64,000 nucleotides of DNA from Hydrogenophaga sp. (GTDB taxonomy: Bacteria > Pseudomonadota > Gammaproteobacteria > Burkholderiales > Burkholderiaceae_C). Under the pieces are notes generated by a model. It saw only the letters and a list, made by a program, of their open reading frames with translations, was not told where the DNA came from and made no database searches. Of the stretch, positions 51,432-61,800 are shown piece after piece. Numbering within the stretch: position 1 is the first letter of the stretch; each line of letters begins with the position of its first letter. The position numbers were made by a program, and so were the translations under genes. The stretch lies in contig NZ_JAHVAB010000067.1 of NCBI RefSeq assembly GCF_019264445.1, positions 41,841 through 105,840 of the forward strand, in the 5' to 3' direction.

Positions 51432-52193
51432 CTATGTTATCGCCAGCGCATCCCACAGCAGTTTGCAGCCGGTCAGGAACATGCCGGTGTAAATCAGCCG
51501 GTAGAACAGCGCGGGCTTGATGCGCTTGGCAATGCGCACCCCCACCCAGACGCCGATGGGCGCAAAAGGCAGCAAGGCCAACGAAGTCGCCATGTTGCGC
51601 AGGTCCAGCAGCCCCAGCCAGGCATACGGCACCCACTTGGCCATGTTGATGAAGAAAAAGAAGAACGCCAGCGTGCCGGTGAAAACGGCGGGCGCCATGC
51701 GCAGCGGGATCACATAGGCATTGAGCGGGGGCCCGCCGGCGTGCGCCACGAAGCTGGTGAAGCCCGAGGTGACGGTGAGCAGGGCACCCACCCATCGAGG
51801 CGGCGGCGCACTGTCGGGCCGCGGCGGAAACAAAATCCGCTGGGCAAGAAAGACCAGCGTGAACCCACCCACGATGCCGGCCACCACCCGTGCGTCCAGC
51901 AGCTTGAAGAGGAGTGCGCCCACCACGATCCCCAGCAGCCCGGCCGGCAGGAGGAACAGGAGCAGGCGGCGGTCGACGTTTTTGCGGAAGGCCGCCATGC
52001 CTAGCAAGTCCATGAGCAACAACACCGGCATGAGGATGGCGGCGGCCTGGGGCACCGCCACGGCCATGGCCATCATGGGCACCGCCAGGGAGCCGAAGCC
52101 GGCGCCAAAGCCGCTCTTGCTGATGCCCAGCAAGAGCACCGCAGGAATGGCGACGAGATAGAAAAGGGGATCGGTGATGAGCGGGAAGTTCAA
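51432..52193 (-). CDS. TauE/SafE-family sulfite/anion exporter
   Basis: 253 residues with eight membrane helices and the TauE hallmarks: AVLLLGISKSGFGAGFGSLAVPMM and TVTSGFTSFVAHAGGPPLNAYVIPLRM. No ATG lies before the first helix; a TTG at 52191-52193 (MNFPLITDP) preceded by GGCGG is taken as start. The frame extends much further upstream but overlaps the next gene with no homology. Substrate unknown. Confidence 0.85.
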   Translation of the reverse strand: MNFPLITDPLFYLVAIPAVLLLGISKSGFGAGFGSLAVPMMAMAVAVPQAAAILMPVLLLMDLLGMAAFRKNVDRRLLLFLLPAGLLGIVVGALLFKLLDARVVAGIVGGFTLVFLAQRILFPPRPDSAPPPRWVGALLTVTSGFTSFVAHAGGPPLNAYVIPLRMAPAVFTGTLAFFFFFINMAKWVPYAWLGLLDLRNMATSLALLPFAPIGVWVGVRIAKRIKPALFYRLIYTGMFLTGCKLLWDALAIT

Positions 52194-52210
52194 GCCGCCG
52201 ATTGTCGCTG

Positions 52211-52636
52211 CTACCGGGAGCCCTTGCCCACGGCCCGCTGGGCGATGAAAAGAACGAAAGGCAGCAGCAATTCGGGCACCAGGTAACCCAGCCACACCGC
52301 CGCAGGCTGTGGCAGGCCCACCTGGCTGATCGACACCAGCCGCCCGATGCCGGCGCTCAGCACGGTGAAGGCAATCAGGTACACCAGCGTGCCCTGCTGC
52401 CGCACGGTAGCCCCGGCCCAGCCCGCGATCAAGCCAGAGCCGAAATACACACCGGCCATGAAACGGTGCACGTTGTCCAGGCGCGGCGTGGTGTCGGGCT
52501 GCCCAAGAAACAATTGCAATGCGCCGCCCGCAAGGGCAATGGCGGCGACCAGGAACAGACCGATCTGTACGACGCGCTGACTGGGACGCAGTGGAACCGG
52601 CATGGTTTTCATGGGCAGTGACTCGTGTGAAGACAT
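52211..52636 (-). CDS. DUF4345 membrane protein
   Basis: 141 residues (133 if started at the ATG at 52610-52612). Four membrane segments with VHRFMAGVYFGSGLIAGWAG and IGRLVSISQVGLP, as in DUF4345. Function unknown. It lies 17 bp before the TTG start of the TauE-type gene and may be co-transcribed with it. Confidence 0.75.
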   Translation of the reverse strand: MSSHESLPMKTMPVPLRPSQRVVQIGLFLVAAIALAGGALQLFLGQPDTTPRLDNVHRFMAGVYFGSGLIAGWAGATVRQQGTLVYLIAFTVLSAGIGRLVSISQVGLPQPAAVWLGYLVPELLLPFVLFIAQRAVGKGSR

Positions 52637-52730
52637 GCGTTGCAATGTAGCGATGAGCCCTGCGAAACGCACGGCACTGGCGTGCCAATTCACAGCAGGC
52701 GCACGCCAGGCGCTCGGGTATAACCGCCGC

Positions 52731-53762
52731 ATGCCAGCGCTTGCCCCCAGCTACACGGTGTCAGCCGATTTCGCGCAAAACCTGCTGTGGTCTGCGCAGG
52801 CCGAAGGCCTGGAGGTTGCGACGTGGCTGCAGTTGCTGGGCAGCGAGCACGCCCGCGATGCCCGGGTGCCGCTCTCGATGCTCGCCGACATCTGGACGTC
52901 GCTGCGCACGCAAGACCCCGACCCGCTGCTGGGCCTGCGCCTGGGGCGCCATTTCAGGCTCGGCCGATGGGGCATGGTGGAATTTTTCTTGCTCAATGCA
53001 CGCACGCTCGGCGAGGCACTGCAGCAAGCCGCGGGCTACTGGCGTCTGGTCGTGGACAGCGACAAACAGGTGGCGCTGGCGCCCGTCAGCAACGGCTGGC
53101 GACTCACCCTCTCGCCGTCCAGCCACCCCCTGAGTCTGGCGCACGAGGTGGACCTGACGTATGCCGTTCAATTCATGCGCGCCATGCTGGGGCAGGCGCC
53201 TGAGGGGCTGGCCATCGGCCTGGCAACGCCAGCGCCAGCGCCCGATATTCAGGCGGCTTACCGCGCCCACTTCGGGTGTCCGGTGGCGTTCGGGCAAGCC
53301 TGCCACTGGCTGGACATCCCGCCGCATCTGGTGGCGCACGCGCTGCCCAATGCACACCCGCTGATCCTGCAGACGGTGCGTGCGCAGGCCGACCTGCAGC
53401 TCACGATGCTCAAGCGCCCTGCCAGCGTCAGGGGCTCCGTGACTCAGCTCGTTGAGCTGGGGGCATCGAGCCTGGAGCGCGCCGCCAGCCAGTTGGGGCT
53501 GAGCGCGCGCAGCCTGCAACGCCGCCTTCAGCAAGAAGGTGTTTCTTTTGCCTCGCTGAAAGACGAAGCCCTGCGGCGGCGCGCGCAAAAGCTGCTGCAG
53601 GAACCCAGGCTGTCGCTGAAGGAGGTGGCGTATTTCCTGGGCTATGAAGAACGCGGCTTTCACCAGGCCTGCGTGCGCTGGTTCGGCGCCGCACCGGGCC
53701 TATGGCGCGAGCGCTGGTTGACGTCCGGGCACGAGCGCTGCGCAGCGTCGACCGCACCGTGA
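52731..53762 (+). CDS. AraC-family regulator (OruR/ArgR-like Arabinose_bd domain)
   Basis: 343 residues from the ATG at 52731-52733. An N-terminal ligand domain (DPLLGLRLGRHFRLGRWGMVEFFLLNARTLGEALQ is typical) is followed by a C-terminal double helix-turn-helix (SSLERAASQLGLSARSLQRRLQQEGVSF and LSLKEVAYFLGYEERGFHQACVRWFG). It likely controls a nearby catabolic gene in response to a small molecule; the target is unknown. It diverges from DUF4345 across 94 bp. Confidence 0.9.
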   Translation: MPALAPSYTVSADFAQNLLWSAQAEGLEVATWLQLLGSEHARDARVPLSMLADIWTSLRTQDPDPLLGLRLGRHFRLGRWGMVEFFLLNARTLGEALQQAAGYWRLVVDSDKQVALAPVSNGWRLTLSPSSHPLSLAHEVDLTYAVQFMRAMLGQAPEGLAIGLATPAPAPDIQAAYRAHFGCPVAFGQACHWLDIPPHLVAHALPNAHPLILQTVRAQADLQLTMLKRPASVRGSVTQLVELGASSLERAASQLGLSARSLQRRLQQEGVSFASLKDEALRRRAQKLLQEPRLSLKEVAYFLGYEERGFHQACVRWFGAAPGLWRERWLTSGHERCAASTAP

Positions 53763-53817
53763 TCTCGCCGCGCCTGGCAGGGTGCGTGCGCGCCGCGCAT
53801 GCAGCGAAAATCGGTGC

Positions 53818-54456
53818 ATGAACAACATTCAGTTCTGGGGTGAAACCCTGCGCCTGCTGGTCGAGCTGGCCGCCACCGTGGCCTTCGCACTCTCCGGCAT
53901 CCTGATGGGCGCGCGCATGCGGCTGGACGCCGTGGGCGTGGCGGTGGTCGGCTTCCTAGCCGCTTTCGGCGGTGGCACGGTGCGCGACCTGCTGCTGGAT
54001 CAACGGCCTTTCTTCTGGGTGCGCCACGTCGAGATGCTCTGGGGTGTGCTGGGGCTGTGCGTGCTCGCCATGGCGTTCCTGCGAGGGCGCCACTTCAAGC
54101 TGACCGAACGCGCGATCCAGTGGCCCGATGCGCTCGGGCTGGGCTTGTTCACCGCCACTGGCGTGCACCAGGCGCTGCTGCTGGAGATGCCCGCACTGGT
54201 GGCCGTGCTGATGGGGCTGATCACCGGCGTCTTCGGTGGTGTGCTGCGCGACGTGGTCTGCAACGAGATCCCGACCGCCTTCAAGGACCACCGGCCCTAC
54301 GCGCTGTGTGCCTTTGCCGGCGGCTGGCTGTATGTCGGGCTGTGGCAGCTCGAAGCGCCAGGGTGGGTGGCGCTGGTCGCCTGCGTGGTGTTCACCGCCG
54401 GTCTGCGCGGGCTGGCGCTGTGGCGCGACTGGCAGCTGCCCGCATGGAGGCTGTGA
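53818..54456 (+). CDS. TRIC-type cation channel family protein (UPF0126/YadS)
   Basis: 212 residues, seven membrane helices made of two repeats, each with a Gly-rich kink: GFLAAFGGGTVRDLLLDQRPFFW and ITGVFGGVLRDVVCNEIP. Bacterial homologues form potassium-permeable trimeric channels. It begins 55 bp after the AraC gene on the same strand. Confidence 0.92.
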   Translation: MNNIQFWGETLRLLVELAATVAFALSGILMGARMRLDAVGVAVVGFLAAFGGGTVRDLLLDQRPFFWVRHVEMLWGVLGLCVLAMAFLRGRHFKLTERAIQWPDALGLGLFTATGVHQALLLEMPALVAVLMGLITGVFGGVLRDVVCNEIPTAFKDHRPYALCAFAGGWLYVGLWQLEAPGWVALVACVVFTAGLRGLALWRDWQLPAWRL

Positions 54457-54484
54457 GCCGCCATGCATCCGGCGGCCATGGCGC

Positions 54485-55687
54485 TCAGACCCGCTCGATG
54501 ATCAGCGCAATGCCCTGGCCCACGCCAATGCACATGGTGCACAGCGCGTAGCGGCCACCGGTGGCGTGCAGGCGGTTGACGGCGGTCGTGGCCAGGCGCG
54601 CACCGCTGGCCCCCAGCGGGTGCCCCAGCGCGATGGCACCGCCCCAGGCATTCACGCGCTCGTCGTCGTCCTTCAGCCCCAGCTGGCGCAGCACCGCCAG
54701 GCCCTGGGCCGCAAACGCCTCGTTGAGCTCGATCACGTCGAGTTGTTCGAGCTTCAGGCCCGTGAGCGCCAGCACCTTCTGCGTGGCCGGCGCCGGGCCG
54801 ATGCCCATCACGCGCGGCGCCACGCCGGCCGTGGCCATGCCCACGATGCGCGCCTTGGGGCTCAGGCCGTTCTTCGCTGCCGTGGCCTCGTCGGCCAGCA
54901 GCAGCGCGCAGGCGCCATCGTTCACGCCGCTGGCGTTGCCCGCGGTCACCGTGCCATCGGGCTTGACCACGCCCTTGAGCTTGGCCAGCGCTTCCAGGCT
55001 GGTCTCGCGTGGGTGCTCGTCCTGCGCCACCACGAGCGCATCGCCCTTCTTCTGCGGGATCGTCACCGGCACGATCTCGCGCGCCAGGTGGCCGGCTTTC
55101 TGCGCGGCCACGGCCCTCTGCTGGCTGGCCAGGGCCATGCGGTCCTGCGCCTCGCGCTCGATTCCGTAGTCCACCGCCACGTTTTCGGCCGTCTCGGGCA
55201 TGGAATCCACACCGTACTGGGCCTTCATGAGCTTGTTGACGAAGCGCCAGCCGATGGTGGTGTCGTACACCGCGTTGGCGCGGCTGAAGGCGCTCTCGGC
55301 CTTGGGCATGACGAACGGGGCGCGGCTCATGCTCTCCACGCCGCCGGCGATCATGAGGCCGGCTTCGCCGGCCTTGATGGCGCGCGCGGCCGAGCCCACG
55401 GCATCGAGCCCGGAGCCGCACAGGCGGTTGATGGTGGCGCCGGGCACCTCCAGGGGCAGGCCCGCGAGCAGGCCGGCCATGCGCGCGACGTTGCGGTTGT
55501 CTTCGCCCGCCTGGTTGGCGCAGCCGTAGAGCACGTCGGCCACGGCGGCCCAGTCCACGCCGGGGTTGCGCTGCATCAGCGCCTTGATGGGCAGGGCGCC
55601 GAGGTCGTCGGTGCGCACGCTGGAGAGGGCGCCGCCGTAGCGGCCGAAGGGGGTGCGAATCGCGTCGCAGATGAAGGCTTGGGTCAT
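54485..55687 (-). CDS. pcaF: 3-oxoadipyl-CoA thiolase (PcaF/PaaJ type)
   Basis: 400 residues, usual length. Active-site Cys in NRLCGSGLDAVGSAARAIKAGE (about residue 90), His in GHPLGASGAR and the second Cys in LCTMCIGVGQG. The segment GCANQAGEDNRNVARMAGLLAGLP is characteristic of the beta-ketoadipate and phenylacetate thiolases. It cleaves 3-oxoadipyl-CoA to succinyl-CoA and acetyl-CoA, the last step after protocatechuate ortho-cleavage. It stands alone here. It could also serve the phenylacetate pathway. Confidence 0.88.
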   Translation of the reverse strand: MTQAFICDAIRTPFGRYGGALSSVRTDDLGALPIKALMQRNPGVDWAAVADVLYGCANQAGEDNRNVARMAGLLAGLPLEVPGATINRLCGSGLDAVGSAARAIKAGEAGLMIAGGVESMSRAPFVMPKAESAFSRANAVYDTTIGWRFVNKLMKAQYGVDSMPETAENVAVDYGIEREAQDRMALASQQRAVAAQKAGHLAREIVPVTIPQKKGDALVVAQDEHPRETSLEALAKLKGVVKPDGTVTAGNASGVNDGACALLLADEATAAKNGLSPKARIVGMATAGVAPRVMGIGPAPATQKVLALTGLKLEQLDVIELNEAFAAQGLAVLRQLGLKDDDERVNAWGGAIALGHPLGASGARLATTAVNRLHATGGRYALCTMCIGVGQGIALIIERV

Positions 55688-55767
55688 GGGGGTGCTCCTC
55701 GGGTCGAGCCGAGACTGTAACCAAGCCCGGCGCAGGGGCGGGTCGCGTGCGCGAAAATCACTTTCTC

Positions 55768-56202
55768 ATGTTCAATCCCACCCAAGCCGATGTGCGCCGT
55801 TTCTTCTGTGCGGTGCACCACAAGCAGTTGCTGCAGCAACCCATGGAAGCCATCGAGATGCTCGCTGCCCAATGGATCACCGAGCACCCCGAACACCATG
55901 CCGAGCTGGCCGATGTGGATGCCGCGCTCGCCCGCCTCGGCGAACCGGGCACCGGTCAGGACAGCCCCTTTTTGCACCTCTCCATGCACCTGTCGATCAG
56001 TGAGCAATGCAGCATTGACCAGCCACCCGGCATTCGCCAGGCGGTGGAGTTGCTGACCGCGCGCCGCGGCGACCTGCACCAGGCGCACCACGAAGTGATG
56101 GAGTGCCTGGGCACCATGCTCTGGGAAAGCCAGCGGGCAGGACGCCCGCCCGACGGGCAGGCCTACATCGACGCCGTGCGCCGCCGCGCCACCCGCGACT
56201 GA
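55768..56202 (+). CDS. DUF1841 protein
   Basis: 144 residues from the ATG at 55768-55770 (MFNPTQADVRRFF). The family pattern includes EHPEHHAELADVDAAL, FLHLSMHLSISEQCSIDQPPGIR and HEVMECLGTMLWESQR. The several His in conserved helices hint at metal binding. Function unknown. It converges on the dihaem cytochrome c gene at a shared terminator. Confidence 0.88.
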   Translation: MFNPTQADVRRFFCAVHHKQLLQQPMEAIEMLAAQWITEHPEHHAELADVDAALARLGEPGTGQDSPFLHLSMHLSISEQCSIDQPPGIRQAVELLTARRGDLHQAHHEVMECLGTMLWESQRAGRPPDGQAYIDAVRRRATRD

Positions 56203-56203
56203 C

Positions 56204-56240
56204 CACAAAAAAAGCCGCTCGGTGAGCGGCTTTTTTTCAG
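56204..56240. terminator. Bidirectional terminator
   Basis: AAAAAAAGCCGCT and AGCGGCTTTTTTT form a symmetric stem around CGGTG. It lies between the convergent stops of DUF1841 and the cytochrome c gene. Confidence 0.9.
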
Positions 56241-56253
56241 GGGTGGCGTCGGC

Positions 56254-56922
56254 TTAGCGGAAGCGCGACTGGGGCACCACCTTGAGTTCGCCTTCGACCG
56301 TGGACAGGTACTTGGCGATCTCGCGCATTTCAGCGGGCGTGTACTGCTTGGCGATGCCGGCCATGATGCCGTTTGAGCGGCCGATCATGCTGTTGCCTTC
56401 CACGGTGTACGACTTGAGTGCGACGAACAGGTAATCGGCATGCTGGCCGCCGATCTTGGGGTAGCTCGGATCGATTGGCTTGCTGAAGTTGGCGCCGTGG
56501 CACGAAGCACAAGCGCCCTTTTCAATCAGCGCGGCTGCCGTGGTGCTGGCGGTGCGCGGGGTATCGGGTGCGGCTTTGCCTGCTTGGGAAGCGTAGAAAG
56601 CGCCCAGATCCGCCATGTCCTGCTCGCTCAGGGAGCCGGCGATGCCGCGCATGGTGGGGTGCTTGCGGTCGCCCTTCTTGTAGGCGGTGAGCGCGGACAC
56701 GATGTACTTGTCCGATTGGCCCGAAATCATCGGCACCTTGTGGATTTCGGGAAAGCTGTTCTGGTAGCCGGGGATGCCGTGGCACCCGATGCACATTTCG
56801 GCCTTTTTCTGACCGGCCTGCACGTCACCCGTCACGCCCTGGGCGTGGGCGGCCATGGCCACCGCGGAGAGCGTCGCAGCGGCGACAAGGGTACGGGCGA
56901 TCGTGGACAACAGTTGGATCAT
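56254..56922 (-). CDS. Dihaem cytochrome c (c4-like)
   Basis: 222 residues with a Sec signal ending AHA-QG. Two CxxCH sites, C44-IG-C47-H48 and C138-AS-C141-H142, each followed by a Met in a second half-repeat (MRGIAGSLSEQDM and MAGIAKQYTPAEM). This is the cytochrome c4 architecture, a periplasmic electron donor to oxidases. A perfect FNR-type box lies 25 bp before the start, the same layout as coxB, so the two may be co-regulated. Confidence 0.92.
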   Translation of the reverse strand: MIQLLSTIARTLVAAATLSAVAMAAHAQGVTGDVQAGQKKAEMCIGCHGIPGYQNSFPEIHKVPMISGQSDKYIVSALTAYKKGDRKHPTMRGIAGSLSEQDMADLGAFYASQAGKAAPDTPRTASTTAAALIEKGACASCHGANFSKPIDPSYPKIGGQHADYLFVALKSYTVEGNSMIGRSNGIMAGIAKQYTPAEMREIAKYLSTVEGELKVVPQSRFR

Positions 56923-56946
56923 TTTGCAAGCACAATGAATGAGGCA

Positions 56947-56960
56947 TTGATAAAAATCAA
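56947..56960. promoter_or_regulatory. FNR/Anr-type box upstream of the dihaem cytochrome c gene
   Basis: TTGATAAAAATCAA: exact TTGAT and ATCAA half-sites with a 4-bp spacer. It starts 25 bp before the ATG, close to the position of the box in front of coxB. Confidence 0.75.
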
Positions 56961-57094
56961 CCGCCGATTATATAGACTGGTCTGGCCGCTCACCGCAGAA
57001 ACACCCCGGTGGCGGGCGCCTGTCGGTCCAGCCCCTGACCACCCGCGCCGCGGCACTGCAGCGGCCACTGTCCCACTTTCCAGCGAAGCGTTCC

Positions 57095-57937
57095 ATGAAA
57101 TTTCAAGGCTCTGAAAACTACGTCGCCACGCAAGACCTGATGCTGGCGGTGAATGCGGCGATCACCCTCAAGCGCCCCTTGCTCGTCAAGGGCGAGCCCG
57201 GCACCGGCAAGACCATGCTGGCCGAGGAAGTGGCCAGCGCCTTGAAGCTGCCCCTGCTGCAGTGGCACATCAAGAGCACGACCAAGGCGCAGCAGGGCCT
57301 GTACGAGTACGACGCGGTGAGCCGCCTGCGCGATTCGCAGCTGGGCGACGAGCGTGTGAAAGACATCCACAACTACATCGTCAAGGGCGTGCTCTGGCAG
57401 GCCTTCACGGCCGACCAGCCGGTGGCGCTGCTGATCGACGAGATCGACAAGGCCGACATCGAGTTTCCGAACGACTTGCTGCGCGAACTCGACCGCATGG
57501 AGTTCTACTGCTACGAGACGCACGAGATGATCCGCGCCAAGCACCGCCCGCTGGTGTTCATCACCTCCAACAACGAAAAAGAACTGCCCGACGCCTTCCT
57601 GCGCCGCTGCTTCTTCCACTACATCAAGTTCCCCGATGCCGAGACCATGCAGCGCATCGTCGACGTGCACTTCCCCAAGCTCAAGAAGGAGCTGCTGGCG
57701 GCGGCCATGAAGACCTTCTACGACGTGCGCAACCTGCCCGGCCTGAAGAAAAAGCCCAGCACGTCGGAACTGCTGGACTGGCTCAAGCTGCTGATGGCCG
57801 AAGACATTCCGCTGGAAGCACTGCAAAGCACCGACAGCAAGGTGAGCGTGCCGCCGCTGGTGGGCGCGCTGCTGAAGAACGAGCAGGACACCACGCTGTT
57901 TGAAAAGCTGGTGTTCATGAACCAGCGCAACCGCTGA
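57095..57937 (+). CDS. MoxR-type AAA+ ATPase
   Basis: 280 residues. Walker A GEPGTGKT at 33-40, Walker B in VALLIDEIDKAD, sensor 1 in VFITSNNEKELP, and an Arg finger region at FLRRCFFHYIKFP. MoxR ATPases act as chaperones with VWA-domain partners to mature protein complexes. Its VWA partner lies 618 bp downstream after a GNAT gene. Backbone gene. Confidence 0.93.
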   Translation: MKFQGSENYVATQDLMLAVNAAITLKRPLLVKGEPGTGKTMLAEEVASALKLPLLQWHIKSTTKAQQGLYEYDAVSRLRDSQLGDERVKDIHNYIVKGVLWQAFTADQPVALLIDEIDKADIEFPNDLLRELDRMEFYCYETHEMIRAKHRPLVFITSNNEKELPDAFLRRCFFHYIKFPDAETMQRIVDVHFPKLKKELLAAAMKTFYDVRNLPGLKKKPSTSELLDWLKLLMAEDIPLEALQSTDSKVSVPPLVGALLKNEQDTTLFEKLVFMNQRNR

Positions 57938-57946
57938 AAGCGCGGC

Positions 57947-58540
57947 ATGGCTTTTGTGGAGCCTGTCACCCTGCGCGCCAACGGCATCGCCCTGGTGCCG
58001 CTCTCGCCCGACCACGAGGACGGCCTGCGCACCGCGGCGGCAGACGGTGAACTCTGGACACTGCGCATCACCTCGGTGCCCGAACCCCATGAGACGCGTG
58101 GCTACATCGAGACCGCGCTGAAGATGCGCGAAGAAGGCCACCGCTTCGCCTTTGCCGTGACCGACGAGGCCAGCGGCAAGGTGCTGGGCAGCACGAGCTT
58201 TCACGACATCCTGCCCGCCGTGAAGCGCGTCGAGATTGGCTACACCTGGTACGCGCGCAGCGTTCAACGGACCCACGTCAACACCACCTGCAAGCTGCTG
58301 ATGATGGGCCATGCCTTTGACACCCTGGGCTGCCATGTCGTGGGCTGGCGTACGGACAACTACAACTTTGCGTCGCAGAAGGCCATCGAGCGCCTGGGCG
58401 CGAAAAAGGACGGTGTCATCCGCGGCCACGCCTTGCGCCGCGACGGCACCATCCGCGACACCGTGATGTACAGCATGCGCTCGGGCGAATGGCCCGAAGC
58501 CCACGCACAGTTGCGGTACCTGCAGGCCCAGCGCGCCTGA
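57947..58540 (+). CDS. GNAT-family N-acetyltransferase (RimJ/RimL type)
   Basis: 197 residues, Acetyltransf_3-type fold: VTLRANGIALVPLSPDH at the start, VLGSTSFHDILPAVKRVEIGYTWYARSVQRTHVN around the acetyl-CoA site, and NFASQKAIERLGAKKDGV. The substrate is unknown. It sits between the MoxR and VWA genes with gaps of 9 and 15 bp, so all three are one operon. Confidence 0.9.
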   Translation: MAFVEPVTLRANGIALVPLSPDHEDGLRTAAADGELWTLRITSVPEPHETRGYIETALKMREEGHRFAFAVTDEASGKVLGSTSFHDILPAVKRVEIGYTWYARSVQRTHVNTTCKLLMMGHAFDTLGCHVVGWRTDNYNFASQKAIERLGAKKDGVIRGHALRRDGTIRDTVMYSMRSGEWPEAHAQLRYLQAQRA

Positions 58541-58555
58541 AACCGGGAGATCGCC

Positions 58556-59743
<1,188 letters not shown>

Positions 59744-59750
59744 CGGCCGA

Positions 59751-61793
59751 ATGAAATCTTTTCTCCCGGGCCGTGCCCTCTGGGCATGGCCCTCTGTTTT
59801 TTGCGTGGCGCTGCTGTGGCCACCGGGTGCCGTTGCGCAGACGTCTGCAGCCCCCGTGCTCAATGTGCCCGACAGCGCGGCCGACGCGGACGACACCGCC
59901 AACGACGCGCCGGACAGCAGCGCCGAGACGCGCCGTGCGCGCGCAGCGAGACCCGCCGCAGGCCCGCGATTCGAGGTCGACATGCAGGCGCCCGACGCCA
60001 TGCGCGATTTCCTGTTGCGGCACATGGAAGTGCAGCGCTACCGCGAGCTGCGCAACCTCGACGCCAACGAACTCGGCCGCCTGCTCGCGCAGGCACCGGC
60101 CAACCTGCGCGAGCTGCTCGCCACGCTGGGGTACTTCTCACCCAGCGTCGAGGTCGTGCCACCGCCTGGCCTGGGCGAGGCGGCGGCCGATACCGGCGCG
60201 GTCAACCGCAACGCCCCGCCGCCTTCGCTGGGCACCATCACCGTCAAGGTCGACCCGGGACCGGTCACGCAGGTGGCCTCGGTCACGGTGTCTTTCGTGG
60301 GCGACATCGCCACCGCGCCACAGGCCGAGGCGCAGCGCGCCGAGATCCAGCGCGAGGCCGGCCTGATTGCCGGCCTGCCTTTTTCGCAAGCCGACTGGGA
60401 CAGCGCCAAGACCGCCGCGCTGCGCCGCCTGATCGCGCAGCGCTACCCCTCGGGCCGCGTGCAGAACAGCCTGGCCGACATCGACTCGCAAACGCACCAG
60501 GCGCGGCTCTACATCGAGCTCGATTCCGGCAAGGCCATGCGCATGGGCGACGTGATGGTGCAAGGCGCCGAGCGCTACGACGCGGTGACCGCCGAGCGGC
60601 TGGTGCGCCTCTCGGGCCTGACGCCGGGCAGCGACTACGACCTGGAGAAGCTGCAGGACGCGCAGCGCCGCATTGCTGAAAGTGGCTACTACGACTCGGT
60701 GTTTGTGTACGTGGAGCCCACCACCGATGGCGACACCTTGCCCGTGATGGTGCAGCTGCGCGAGGCCAAACGGCAAAAGGTGGTGATCGGTGTGGGCGGC
60801 AGCACCGACAACGGTGCGCGCCTGTCGCTCGAACACACGCACAACAGCGTGCCCGGCATCGGCTGGCGTGCGGTGAGCAAGCTGCAGCTCGAGCGTATCG
60901 ACCAGCTGGCCAGCACCGACTGGAGTTCCACACCCAACAACGATGGCTGGCGCAAGATCGTTGGCGCACAACTGGCCAAACAGCTCGACGACTTCACCAC
61001 CACCAGCAGCCAGCGTTTGCGCGCAGGGCAGACGCAGCTGGGCGTGGAGTACGACCGCAGCTTCTACCTGCAGTACGACCGTGCCCGCGTGAGCAGCAGC
61101 CTGGTGAGCGCCACAGCACAAGAAGAAGCCAAGTCCTCCATCAGCGCCAACTACGCGTGGACCCGGCGCCGTTTTGACGACCTGGTGTTTCCGCACCGCG
61201 GCTACGGGCTCGCGGTCGAACTGGGTGCCGGCTACACGCTCGGCACCACACGCCTGCCGTTTGGCCGCACGCAGGCGCGCTGGCTCACGTACTGGCCGCT
61301 GGGCGCGATCGCCCAGGTGGCCGACCCCGTGCCCGGGCAGCCGCGCGACGTGACCTCGCCCACGCGGCGCACGCAGCTGGGGCGTCTGGCGCTGCGCGTG
61401 GAGGGCGGCGCGGTGGTGGCTCGCGATTCGGCGCCGATTCCCGACACCCAGCTCTTCATCACCGGCGGCGACAACACGGTGCGCGGCTACGGCCTGCGCG
61501 ACATCGGCGTGCCGCGCGCCGACGGCAGCATTGGCCCGGGCCGCTACAAGGCCGTGGTGAGCCTGGAATGGCAGCGCCCGATCTGGAACGCCGACCAGCG
61601 CTCCAACTGGGAAAACGTGCTCTTCATCGACGGCGGTGCCATCGCCAACAAGGCGGGCGACCTCAAGCCCGTGTGGGGCGTGGGCACGGGCATCCGCTAC
61701 AACAGCCCGGTCGGGCCGCTGCAGCTCGACCTGGCCTACGGCCTGGAGACGCGGCGCTTTCGCATCCACCTGAACGTGGGCTTCACGTTCTGA
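59751..61793 (+). CDS. tamA: TamA outer-membrane translocation protein (Omp85 family)
   Basis: 680 residues with a signal peptide, an extended Ala-rich N-terminal region and three POTRA-like repeats (to about residue 330). A C-terminal 16-strand barrel follows, with the Omp85 motif VRGYGLRDIGV and an aromatic C-terminus (HLNVGFTF). It works with TamB to insert outer-membrane proteins. The barrel includes GVEYDRSFYLQYDRARVSSSLV. It is followed by tamB after 7 bp. Confidence 0.94.
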   Translation: MKSFLPGRALWAWPSVFCVALLWPPGAVAQTSAAPVLNVPDSAADADDTANDAPDSSAETRRARAARPAAGPRFEVDMQAPDAMRDFLLRHMEVQRYRELRNLDANELGRLLAQAPANLRELLATLGYFSPSVEVVPPPGLGEAAADTGAVNRNAPPPSLGTITVKVDPGPVTQVASVTVSFVGDIATAPQAEAQRAEIQREAGLIAGLPFSQADWDSAKTAALRRLIAQRYPSGRVQNSLADIDSQTHQARLYIELDSGKAMRMGDVMVQGAERYDAVTAERLVRLSGLTPGSDYDLEKLQDAQRRIAESGYYDSVFVYVEPTTDGDTLPVMVQLREAKRQKVVIGVGGSTDNGARLSLEHTHNSVPGIGWRAVSKLQLERIDQLASTDWSSTPNNDGWRKIVGAQLAKQLDDFTTTSSQRLRAGQTQLGVEYDRSFYLQYDRARVSSSLVSATAQEEAKSSISANYAWTRRRFDDLVFPHRGYGLAVELGAGYTLGTTRLPFGRTQARWLTYWPLGAIAQVADPVPGQPRDVTSPTRRTQLGRLALRVEGGAVVARDSAPIPDTQLFITGGDNTVRGYGLRDIGVPRADGSIGPGRYKAVVSLEWQRPIWNADQRSNWENVLFIDGGAIANKAGDLKPVWGVGTGIRYNSPVGPLQLDLAYGLETRRFRIHLNVGFTF

Positions 61794-61800
61794 CGCCGGC

